Part shown: piece after piece, positions 14,974-21,673 of the stretch
Position numbering within the stretch: the first letter of the stretch is position 1
Layout: each line of letters begins with the position of its first letter
Assembly: GCA_017438675.1 (NCBI GenBank)
Contig: JAFRUW010000250.1
Coordinates: 1-24,855 of the forward strand
DNA length: 24,855 bases
DNA from: Oscillospiraceae bacterium
GTDB lineage: Bacteria > Bacillota > Clostridia > Oscillospirales > Oscillospiraceae
Reading direction: 5' to 3'
The notes under the pieces: model-generated
What the model saw: only the letters and a program-made list of their open reading frames with translations
The model's database searches: none
Told to the model about the DNA's origin: nothing
Program-made: the position numbers and the translations under genes

Positions 14974-15384
14974 ATGAATATTGCGCTTATGGCACACGAC
15001 AGAAAAAAAGAACTTATGGTGCAGTTTTGTATCGCGTACTGCGGTATCCTGTCCGGGCACAATCTATGTGCGACACAGACCACAGGCAAACTGGTTGCGG
15101 AAGCTACAGGCTTACCGATAACGCTTTATCTTCCCTGCAGGCAGGGTGGCGACCAGCAGATAGGCGCCCGCATAACCTACAACGAGCTCGATATGATCCT
15201 GTTCTTCGCCGATCCCGCACTGGGTCAGGAGGGGTACAATGAGGTCATGAAGCTCTGCCGCCTCTGCGATATGCACAACGTGCCCATTGCCACAAACCTC
15301 GCCACTGCCGAGATGCTTGTCCTCGGTCTTAAGGAGGGCTATCTCGATTGGAGAGATATTGTAAGAGAGCAGAAGAAGCAGTAA
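14974..15384 (+). CDS. mgsA: methylglyoxal synthase-like protein
   Basis: A 136-residue MgsA-family protein; the enzyme turns dihydroxyacetone phosphate into methylglyoxal and phosphate. The start is ATG 14974 after GGAAGG. Family marks are MNIALMAHD (H8, D9; E. coli H19, D20), the catalytic Asp in GGDQQIGA (D60), FFADP and NVPIATNLATAEML. Odd points: the phosphate loop reads ATQTTG where ATGTTG is usual (Q35), and the segment after DP (ALGQEGYNEV) lacks the His and Asp matching E. coli H98 and D101. The order minD-mgsA is found in other Clostridia. It may be an active variant, or a paralogue with changed function. Confidence 0.85.
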   Translation: MNIALMAHDRKKELMVQFCIAYCGILSGHNLCATQTTGKLVAEATGLPITLYLPCRQGGDQQIGARITYNELDMILFFADPALGQEGYNEVMKLCRLCDMHNVPIATNLATAEMLVLGLKEGYLDWRDIVREQKKQ

Positions 15385-15403
15385 ACTTAAATCGGCTTGA
15401 AGC

Positions 15404-15434
15404 GGACAGGCGATCAATGATCGCCCCTACAACG
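15404..15434 (+). repeat. short intergenic hairpin repeat, copy A
   Basis: GGCGATCA-A-TGATCGCC (15409-15425) followed by CCTAC. The same layout, a GC-rich dyad followed by CCTAC/CATAC, recurs at 19385-19406 and 19476-19495 and in reverse at 19077-19102. Confidence 0.65.
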
Positions 15435-15503
15435 TATCATTTTAATCTTTATTTCAAAACTGCAAAAATGGCAGGTGCGGTAAAGTAATTGAGCATCTGC
15501 ACC

Positions 15504-15710
15504 AAAACAACAGAGCAGAAGCGTTCAGCGCAGGTTGGAAGAACAGACTGTTAAGGTTTAGGGATACCGCACAGGCGTAAATGTACTATCTGTTTCACGA
15601 GCGGACGAAATCTTTGTTTCCACCGGGGAGAATCCAAAGGGGGAACGCCTTTGGTCGTCCTTTGCATCCTTTCCCACGAACGGGAAAGGATGTGCCTCGC
15701 GGCATGAGCG
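15504..15710 (+). repeat. ~205-bp intergenic repeat, left copy
   Basis: Runs from AAAACAACAGAGCAG to GGCATGAGCG. The right copy at 19165-19369 is its reverse complement at roughly four in five positions by eye, and the last 80 bases are nearly identical. It contains two hairpins, CCAAAGG/CCTTTGG (15634-15654) and ATCCTTTCCC/GGGAAAGGAT (15666-15691), and ends in GCCTCGCGGC. No transposase and no convincing ORF were found. The 388-bp gap 15385-15772 is otherwise without genes, and no T-box (AGGGTGGNACCGCG) was found for hisS. Confidence 0.75.
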
Positions 15711-15746
15711 ATTAAAAGATTATGATATAGTTTTTTACCGATAGGC

Positions 15747-15772
15747 CTCCCTTTTTAAAAGGGAGACTTTTT
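15747..15772 (+). terminator. terminator-like hairpin just upstream of hisS
   Basis: CTCCCTTT... / ...AAAGGGAG with the stem at 15747-15765, followed by ACTTTTTG. It is within 60 bases of the hisS start, so it may be a leader terminator or a hairpin-repeat remnant; a similar hairpin precedes pyrE (23335-23362). Confidence 0.4.
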
Positions 15773-15823
15773 GTGAGAAAAACAATTCGTGCCCAAAAGG
15801 GCATTAACGAAAGGATAAATCAG

Positions 15824-17170
15824 ATGGAAAAGGTCAAACCGCGCACTTTATCGGGGTTTATGGAGCTGCTTCCGGCACGCCAGACCCAGATGGAGCGCAT
15901 TATGGAAATACTGCGCCGTACATATTCCCTGTACGGCTTTACGCCCCTTGACACACCGGTCATCGAGTCTGCCGAGGTGCTTCTTGCCAAGGGCGGCGGA
16001 GAAACGGAAAAGCAGATCTACCGCTTCACCAAGGGCGACAGCGATCTTGCCCTCCGTTTCGATCTCACCGTGCCTCTGGCGAAGTACATCGCCCAGAATT
16101 ACGGTCAGCTGGTCTTCCCCTTCCGCAGATACCAGATCGGCAAGGTCTACCGCGGCGAGAGGGCCCAGAGGGGCCGCTTCAGGGAGTTCTATCAGGCTGA
16201 TATCGACATCATCGGCGACGGTGAGCTGGATATTATAAACGAGGCCGAGATCCCCAGCATCATTTACAAGACCTTCAACGCCCTGGGCCTTAAGCGGTTC
16301 GTGATCCGCGTCAACAACCGGAAGGTGCTGAACGGACTCTTTGAGGTTCTCGGACTGAAGGACAAGGCCACGGACGTGATGCACATAATCGACAAGCTGG
16401 ACAAGATAGGGAAAGACAAGGTCCTGGCCTGCCTCACCGATGATCTGGGCGTTCCCGGGGAAACAGGTGAAAAGCTTATGACCGTTCTGGAGAGCAATGA
16501 CCCCATAGCGGCTCTTGAACCCTACGTGGGTGTGAGCGGGGTCTTTGACGAGGGACTGGATGAGCTCAAAACAGTTGCAGGGCACCTTGAGGGCTTCGGC
16601 ATCCCGGCGGAGAACTTCAAAATCGACCTGACCATCGCAAGGGGCCTTGACTACTACACCGGCACGGTGTACGAGACCACCATGCTTGACCATCCCGAGA
16701 TCGGCTCCGTCTGCTCCGGCGGACGGTACGACGATCTGGCGGAGTACTATACGGACAAAAAGCTCCCGGGCGTGGGCATTTCCATAGGTCTCACAAGGCT
16801 GTTCTTCGTCCTTGAGGATCAGGGCTACCTGAACGACGAGCTGCTTTCCGCTCCCGCCGATGCGCTTATCCTCCCCATGACTGACGATATGGCTCAGGCG
16901 GTGGAGCTTGCCACATACCTGAGAGACAGGGGCATAAGGACCCAGCTCCACTGCGAGAAGAAAAAGTTCAAGGCAAAGATGAATTACGCCAACAAGCTTA
17001 AGATACCCTTTGTCATCTTCATCGGCGAGGACGAGATAGCGGGGCACAAGGCAAGCGTCAAGAACATGACCACCGGCGAACAGCAGCTTCTCACTTATGA
17101 AGAGGCGGCGGCGGTCATCGGGACAGGAATCGGCGCGCTTAACAGCGGTACGGTAATAAACGACAGATAA
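15824..17170 (+). CDS. hisS: histidyl-tRNA synthetase
   Basis: A 448-residue class II synthetase that charges tRNA-His. The start is ATG 15824 (MEKVKPRTLSGFMELLP) with AAAGGA eight bases ahead; the frame opens earlier but that part has no family character. Motif 2 region: YRGERAQRGRFREFYQADID (109-128). The HisA motif ARGLDYYTG (272-280) carries the Arg (R273) that replaces a metal in catalysis. The motif 3 region is around GVGISIGLTRLF. The C-terminal anticodon-binding domain begins about residue 345 (ADALILPMTDDMAQAVELATYLRDRGI). aspS follows after 15 bases, so they form an operon as in many Firmicutes. Confidence 0.97.
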   Translation: MEKVKPRTLSGFMELLPARQTQMERIMEILRRTYSLYGFTPLDTPVIESAEVLLAKGGGETEKQIYRFTKGDSDLALRFDLTVPLAKYIAQNYGQLVFPFRRYQIGKVYRGERAQRGRFREFYQADIDIIGDGELDIINEAEIPSIIYKTFNALGLKRFVIRVNNRKVLNGLFEVLGLKDKATDVMHIIDKLDKIGKDKVLACLTDDLGVPGETGEKLMTVLESNDPIAALEPYVGVSGVFDEGLDELKTVAGHLEGFGIPAENFKIDLTIARGLDYYTGTVYETTMLDHPEIGSVCSGGRYDDLAEYYTDKKLPGVGISIGLTRLFFVLEDQGYLNDELLSAPADALILPMTDDMAQAVELATYLRDRGIRTQLHCEKKKFKAKMNYANKLKIPFVIFIGEDEIAGHKASVKNMTTGEQQLLTYEEAAAVIGTGIGALNSGTVINDR

Positions 17171-17185
17171 TAGAGGTTTACAGAT

Positions 17186-18967
17186 ATGGATACAATGAAC
17201 GGATTCAAGCGCTCCTGCTACTGCGGTGAGCCGAGACTTACAGACGTGGGCAAGGAGATTTCGGTATGCGGCTGGGTACAGCGCAGCCGTGACCTGGGCA
17301 GCCTGATTTTCACCGACCTGAGAGACAGGACCGGCATCATTCAGCTTGCTTTTGACGACACGGTCTCCGATGAGATATTTAAAAAGGCCGGCACCCTGAG
17401 GGCGGAATTTGTCGTCGCCGCGAAGGGCATCCTGAGGGAGCGTTCCTCCAAGAATTTCGATATCCCCACAGGCGAGGTGGAGCTCGATGTCAAGGAGCTC
17501 CGCATCCTTGCGAAGGCTGAGACTCCGCCCTTTGAGATCGTGGAGAACAGCGACGTCAACGATATGCTCCGCCTGAAGTACAGGTATCTGGACCTTCGCC
17601 GTCCAGACATGCAGAGGACAATTGCCATGCGTCACAGGGTTGCGAAGATCGCAAGGGACTATTTCGACGAGAACGGCTTCTATGAGATAGAGACCCCCAT
17701 GCTCACAAAGAGCACACCCGAGGGCGCAAGAGACTATCTGGTGCCCAGCCGCGTGAGACCCGGCACCTTCTACGCCCTGCCCCAGTCCCCCCAGCAGTAC
17801 AAGCAGCTTCTCATGCTCTCCGGCTTCGACCGCTACATGCAGATCGTCCGCTGCTTCAGGGACGAGGATCTTCGTGCCGACCGTCAGCCCGAGTTTACAC
17901 AGATCGACCTTGAGATGTCATTTGTGGATATCGACGATGTCATTTCCGTAAACGAGGGATTTATAAAGAGAGTTTTCAAGGATGTCCTGAATGTGGACGT
18001 TGAGACCCCCTTCCTCCGTATGCCCTGGCGTGAGGCAATGGACCGCTTCGGCTCCGACAAGCCTGATCTCCGTTTCGGCATCGAGCTGAAGGATATAAAC
18101 GACATCGTAAAGGACTGCGGTTTCAAGGTGTTCAGCGGCCCTGCCTCCTCCGGCGGTTCCGTAAGGCTTATCTGCGTCCCCGGCGGCGCGGAAAAGTTCC
18201 CCCGGAAGCAGATCGACCAGCTTGTGGAATTTGTCAAGACCTACGGCGCAAAGGGACTCGCCTGGACAAGGCTGGGTGAGAACACCACATCCTCCTACGC
18301 CAAGTTCCTCACAGAAGAGGAAAACGCCGCCATCCTTGAGCGGGCGGAAGCCAAGCCCGGCGACCTGGTGCTCATCGTTGCCGACGGAAAGGACAGCGTG
18401 GTGTTCGCCTCCCTGGGCGCTCTCCGCTGCGAGATCGCAAAGCGTCTGGGCCTCACACGGAAGGACGATTACAAGTTCCTGTGGGTGACGGAATTCCCCA
18501 TGTTCGAGTTCTCCGAAGAGGAAAACCGCTACGTGGCAATGCATCATCCCTTTACCGCCCCCATGGACGAGGATAAGGACAAGCTGGAGAGCGACAAGGC
18601 TTCCTGCCGCGCGAAGGCTTATGATATCGTGCTGAACGGCACAGAGCTGGGCGGCGGTTCCATCAGGATCAATACCCCCGAGATGCAGGAATCCATGTTC
18701 CGCGCACTGGGCTTCACCGACGAGGACGCAAACGCCCGGTTCAGCCATCTGATAAACGCTTTCCGTTACGGCGCGCCTCCCCACGGCGGCATGGCATACG
18801 GTCTTGACCGTCTGGTGATGCTCATGACCGGCGCCGATTCCATCAGGGACGTAATTGCCTTCCCCAAGGTGCAGAATGCCAGCGAGCCCATGACCGGCTG
18901 CCCCGACGTGGTAGACGAAAAGCAGCTTGAGGAGCTGAGCATCGCCCTTGTGAAAAAGGAACAGTAA
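17186..18967 (+). CDS. aspS: aspartyl-tRNA synthetase (bacterial type)
   Basis: A 593-residue class II synthetase that charges tRNA-Asp, of normal bacterial length. Domains: an N-terminal OB fold for the anticodon (WVQRSRDLGSLIFTDLRDRTG), the catalytic core with motif 2 (FRDEDLRADRQPEFTQIDLEMSF), the GAD insertion (about 290-420) and motif 3 (GGMAYGLDRLVMLMTG). The start ATG 17186 has AGAGGT eight bases ahead; an ATG three codons on is also possible. Whether it also charges tRNA-Asn (with GatCAB repair) cannot be told without the rest of the genome. An intrinsic terminator ends the operon. Confidence 0.97.
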   Translation: MDTMNGFKRSCYCGEPRLTDVGKEISVCGWVQRSRDLGSLIFTDLRDRTGIIQLAFDDTVSDEIFKKAGTLRAEFVVAAKGILRERSSKNFDIPTGEVELDVKELRILAKAETPPFEIVENSDVNDMLRLKYRYLDLRRPDMQRTIAMRHRVAKIARDYFDENGFYEIETPMLTKSTPEGARDYLVPSRVRPGTFYALPQSPQQYKQLLMLSGFDRYMQIVRCFRDEDLRADRQPEFTQIDLEMSFVDIDDVISVNEGFIKRVFKDVLNVDVETPFLRMPWREAMDRFGSDKPDLRFGIELKDINDIVKDCGFKVFSGPASSGGSVRLICVPGGAEKFPRKQIDQLVEFVKTYGAKGLAWTRLGENTTSSYAKFLTEEENAAILERAEAKPGDLVLIVADGKDSVVFASLGALRCEIAKRLGLTRKDDYKFLWVTEFPMFEFSEEENRYVAMHHPFTAPMDEDKDKLESDKASCRAKAYDIVLNGTELGGGSIRINTPEMQESMFRALGFTDEDANARFSHLINAFRYGAPPHGGMAYGLDRLVMLMTGADSIRDVIAFPKVQNASEPMTGCPDVVDEKQLEELSIALVKKEQ

Positions 18968-18982
18968 CAAAACAAGGTAACA

Positions 18983-19008
18983 AAAACCCGCCGAAAGGCG
19001 GGTTTTTT
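18983..19008 (+). terminator. Rho-independent terminator of hisS-aspS
   Basis: AAACCCGCC-GAAA-GGCGGGTTTTTT: an 8-9 bp GC-rich stem with a GAAA tetraloop and a U-run, 15 bases after the aspS stop. Confidence 0.93.
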
Positions 19009-19076
19009 GAGCGGATTTGAGACGGATTTCTTATCAATCGCTTGTGCGGTATTTTGCCGTGTCAGGTTTCACCTTT

Positions 19077-19104
19077 GTAGGGGCGGGCCTCCGCGCCCGC
19101 CCGC
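19077..19104 (-). repeat. short intergenic hairpin repeat, copy B (reverse orientation)
   Basis: GTAG followed by GGGCGGGC (19081-19088), a loop, then GCCCGCCC (19095-19102). It mirrors the dyad-CCTAC layout of the other copies. Confidence 0.65.
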
Positions 19105-19118
19105 TTTTCATAACGTTG

Positions 19119-19137
19119 TTTAATTCCCCGAATTAAA
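19119..19137. other. AT-rich hairpin
   Basis: TTTAATTC-CCC-GAATTAAA: an 8-bp perfect stem with a 3-base loop, resembling the hairpins at 733-759 and 23299-23325. Confidence 0.5.
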
Positions 19138-19164
19138 AATACCGTCATTTTTCATTTGTTCCTC

Positions 19165-19369
19165 CGCTCATGCCGCGGGGCACATCCTTTCCCGTTCGTG
19201 GGAAAGGATGCAAAGCACACCAAAGGCGTTCCCCCTTTGGAAACCCCCGGCAGAAACAAATCGTTCGTCCGGTTATGAACTATGTATTACGAATACGCCG
19301 GTGCGGTATCCCAGAACCTTAATAGTCTCTGCGACTAACGTACGCTGAACGCTCCTGCTCTGTTGTTTT
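19165..19369 (-). repeat. ~205-bp intergenic repeat, right copy (inverted)
   Basis: Reverse complement of 15504-15710. The hairpins ATCCTTTCCC/GGGAAAGGAT (19184-19209) and CCAAAGG/CCTTTGG (19220-19240) are conserved exactly. Together the copies bracket hisS-aspS and little else. The 655-bp gap 18968-19622 consists of the terminator, repeat copies and the pyrC promoter; short open frames in it look spurious. Confidence 0.75.
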
Positions 19370-19382
19370 TATGCGGTGTCTC

Positions 19383-19411
19383 GCGGGCGGATGTGGGCAT
19401 CCGCCCCTACG
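19383..19411 (+). repeat. short intergenic hairpin repeat, copy C
   Basis: GGGCGGAT (19385-19392) and ATCCGCCC (19399-19406) followed by CTACG. Confidence 0.65.
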
Positions 19412-19473
19412 TGTTGGATCGCAGATTATCCTTCTATTGTCCGTGCGGCGGTTATCCGAATCGGCACCGTCGG

Positions 19474-19500
19474 CAGGCGGGCAGAATGGCCCGCCCATAC
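19474..19500 (+). repeat. short intergenic hairpin repeat, copy D
   Basis: GGCGGGC (19476-19482) and GCCCGCC (19489-19495) followed by CATAC, a variant of CCTAC. Confidence 0.6.
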
Positions 19501-19558
19501 ATGATTGATCTGATACTCAGCGCGGCAATACGCACCGCACAACGCCGGCAAAAAACCA

Positions 19559-19587
19559 TTGACAAGAACGTCAAAAAATGATAACCT
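19559..19587 (+). promoter_or_regulatory. possible promoter and dyad upstream of pyrC
   Basis: TTGACA (19559-19564), a 17-base spacer and TAACCT (19582-19587): perfect -35, poor -10. A dyad TTGAC-N6-GTCAA (19559-19574) covers the -35. The leader before pyrC is only about 30 nt, too short for a PyrR-type attenuator. Confidence 0.4.
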
Positions 19588-19622
19588 AACTTGAAGGAAA
19601 TATTACGGTAAAGGATACTGAA

Positions 19623-20816
19623 ATGGGATTTAATGTGATTTCACCCGAGAATGTAATAAGAAAAACCGATCTTGACGCTATCGGTATCATTGACGTTCAT
19701 AAATATACTGTTTTTCCCGGTTTCGCAGATGTACACGTTCATTTGCGGGAGCCGGGTTTTTTTTATAAGGAGACCGTAAAAACCGGCACCATGGCGGCGG
19801 CAAGGGGAGGCTACACCCACGTCCTCACCATGGCGAACCTGAACCCCGTCCCCGACTGCTTCGATACACTTAAACCCCAGCTTGACATCATAGAGCGGGA
19901 CGCGGTGATAAACGTCACCCCCTTCGGCGCAATAACCGTGGGCGAGAAGGGTGAAACACTGGCCGACCTTCGGGAAATGGCGCCCTATACTGCGGGGTTT
20001 TCCGATGACGGCAGGGGCGTCCAGGACAGGGAGATGATGCGCCGGGCTATGACCGAGGCGAAGAGGCTTGGGAAGGTCATCTCCGCCCACTGCGAGGACA
20101 ACAGCCTTCTTCACGGCGGCTGCATCCACGAGGGGAAATACGCCGCGGAGCACGGCTTTACCGGCATATCCTCAGCAAGCGAATGGGCGCAGATCGCCCG
20201 TGACGTGGAGCTGGCTTATGAAACGGGCTGCAAATACCACGTCTGCCACGTTTCCACAAAGGAGAGCGTGGAGATAATCCGCAAGGCGAAGGCCGTGGGC
20301 GTTGACGTCACCTGTGAGACGGCGCCCCACTATCTTGTGCTCTGCGACAGCGATCTTCAGGATCTGGGCAGATTCAAGATGAACCCGCCTCTGCGTGACG
20401 CAAGAGACAGGGAAGCCCTTATCGAAGGCGTCGTCGACGGCACAATCGACATGATAGCCACGGATCACGCCCCCCATTCCGCCCAGGAGAAATCAAAAGG
20501 ACTGAAGGGCAGCCTCATGGGTGTTGTGGGGCTGGAGACGGCGTTTCCCGTCCTTTACACGGAGCTTGTGAAAAAGGGCGTCATCAGCCTGGAAAAGCTG
20601 GTGCGGCTCCTTACAGTAAACCCCCGGAAGCGGTTCGGGCTGCCCCTTGATGAAGGGCTCAGCGTCTGGGATCTGGATGCGGAGTACGACATCGACCCCG
20701 GGGAGTTTCTCACCATGGGCAGGGCGACGCCGTTTGAGGGACGGCGCGTTTTCGGGCGCTGCGTCATGACGGTCCTTGACGGTAAGATCGTTTACAGAGA
20801 CGGGAGGTATGTATGA
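19623..20816 (+). CDS. pyrC: dihydroorotase
   Basis: A 397-residue amidohydrolase that cyclises carbamoyl aspartate to dihydroorotate, third step of UMP synthesis. Metal and active-site motifs: HVHLREPG (H38, H40), GFSDDG (bridging Asp), HCEDNSL, CHVSTKES and ATDHAPHS. These are class I (PyrC/AllB-like) motifs. The start ATG has AAGGA seven bases ahead. The N-terminal beta-sandwich part is short: only 37 residues precede HVH, where 50-60 is usual. The stop overlaps pyrK by ATGA. Allantoinase or hydantoinase identity is unlikely given the pyr neighbours. Confidence 0.95.
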   Translation: MGFNVISPENVIRKTDLDAIGIIDVHKYTVFPGFADVHVHLREPGFFYKETVKTGTMAAARGGYTHVLTMANLNPVPDCFDTLKPQLDIIERDAVINVTPFGAITVGEKGETLADLREMAPYTAGFSDDGRGVQDREMMRRAMTEAKRLGKVISAHCEDNSLLHGGCIHEGKYAAEHGFTGISSASEWAQIARDVELAYETGCKYHVCHVSTKESVEIIRKAKAVGVDVTCETAPHYLVLCDSDLQDLGRFKMNPPLRDARDREALIEGVVDGTIDMIATDHAPHSAQEKSKGLKGSLMGVVGLETAFPVLYTELVKKGVISLEKLVRLLTVNPRKRFGLPLDEGLSVWDLDAEYDIDPGEFLTMGRATPFEGRRVFGRCVMTVLDGKIVYRDGRYV

Positions 20817-21544
20817 AAAAAGAACGGACATTCGGGATAGTAAAAAATACCGCCCTGACCCGGGACGTGTTTGAAATGGTGCTGACGGGGGACAGCGGTG
20901 AGATCACCCGGCCCGGTCAGTTTGTGAATATAAGCCTGCCGGAGCTTTATCTGAGGAGGCCCATATCCGTCTGCGACTGGACGGAGAACACCCTCACCTT
21001 AGTGTATAAGGTGGTGGGGAAGGGCACCGATCTGATGAGCAGGATGGAGCCGGGGGAAAAGCTCGGTATTCTCACCGGCCTCGGCAACGGCTACAAGTGG
21101 GAAGATACGGAAAAGCCTCTCCTTATCGGCGGCGGCGTGGGTGTGCCGCCCCTCTACGGTCTGGCAAAAAGGCTCACAGACGCCGGGAAGGACGTAACCG
21201 TCATCCTCGGTTTCAATACGGCGGGCGAGGTCTTTTACAAGGACGAGTTTGAAAAGCTGGGAGCCGGGGTCATCGTCACCACGGTTGACGGCAGCATGGG
21301 GATAAAGGGCTTTGCCGCAGCTCCTATGGCTGATATTGAGTACGATCATTACTTCTGCTGCGGCCCCATGCCGATGCTGAAAGCGGTGTGGAGCGCGGCG
21401 AAATCCCCCGGTCAGCTCAGCTTCGAGGAACGCATGGGCTGCGGCTTCGGCGCATGCATGGGCTGCACCGTAAAGACGAAAAACGGAAACAAGCGTATAT
21501 GCAAGGATGGGCCTGTTTTAGACAGTGAGGAAATATTGTGGTAA
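20813..21544 (+). CDS. pyrK: dihydroorotate dehydrogenase electron-transfer subunit PyrK
   Basis: A 243-residue ferredoxin-reductase-like subunit of class 1B dihydroorotate dehydrogenase, passing electrons from PyrD via [2Fe-2S] and FAD to NAD+. It shows the FAD-binding RPISVCDW, the GGGVGVPPLYGLAKRL nucleotide loop and, at the C-terminus, the cluster cysteines C210, C215, C218 and C230. The start ATG overlaps the pyrC stop, implying coupled translation. Its last codons and stop lie inside a perfect hairpin (21531-21556). Partner pyrD is next. Confidence 0.96.
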   Translation: MKKERTFGIVKNTALTRDVFEMVLTGDSGEITRPGQFVNISLPELYLRRPISVCDWTENTLTLVYKVVGKGTDLMSRMEPGEKLGILTGLGNGYKWEDTEKPLLIGGGVGVPPLYGLAKRLTDAGKDVTVILGFNTAGEVFYKDEFEKLGAGVIVTTVDGSMGIKGFAAAPMADIEYDHYFCCGPMPMLKAVWSAAKSPGQLSFEERMGCGFGACMGCTVKTKNGNKRICKDGPVLDSEEILW

Positions 21545-21667
21545 ACCACAATATTTATAGATTTAAAGCGTGTTTCTCGCCGCTTTGCGGCAACCGAAAC
21601 ACATGCTGATAATCCCCCATGTGCGGGGAGATATTACTGGACTTTTTGTGCGTTGAGCACATGGAGG
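21531..21667 (+). promoter_or_regulatory. structured leader between pyrK and pyrD with possible pseudoknot over the pyrD ribosome site
   Basis: Four dyads: AAATATTGTGG/CCACAATATTT around loop TAAA (21531-21556, spanning the pyrK stop); GTGTTTC/GAAACAC with inner GCCGC/GCGGC (21570-21602); TCCCC/GGGGA (21613-21629); TGTGC/GCACA (21647-21661). CCATGTGC (21617-21624), mainly the loop of the third hairpin, is exactly complementary to GCACATGG (21657-21664), which includes the first bases of the GGAGG ribosome site. Pairing would exclude the fourth hairpin and hide the site. No known riboswitch class or PyrR loop is recognised. Confidence 0.45.
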
Positions 21668-21673
21668 ATTAAT

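Noticed and set aside
15385..15823. T-box leader for hisS
   Set aside because: No AGGGTGGNACCGCG box or specifier architecture; the gap is taken up by repeats.
15848..17635. 595-codon minus-strand frame opposite hisS and aspS
   Set aside because: Long only because GC-rich codons suppress stops; it spans two well-identified genes and shows no domain.
17918..18970. 350-codon minus-strand frame opposite aspS
   Set aside because: Antisense shadow with no ribosome site or family motif.
19363..19581. 72-codon frame between aspS and pyrC
   Set aside because: It lies wholly in hairpin repeats and the pyrC promoter, and has no ribosome site.
19503..19622. PyrR-type attenuator before pyrC
   Set aside because: No PyrR-binding loop or terminator pair, and the leader is only about 30 nt.
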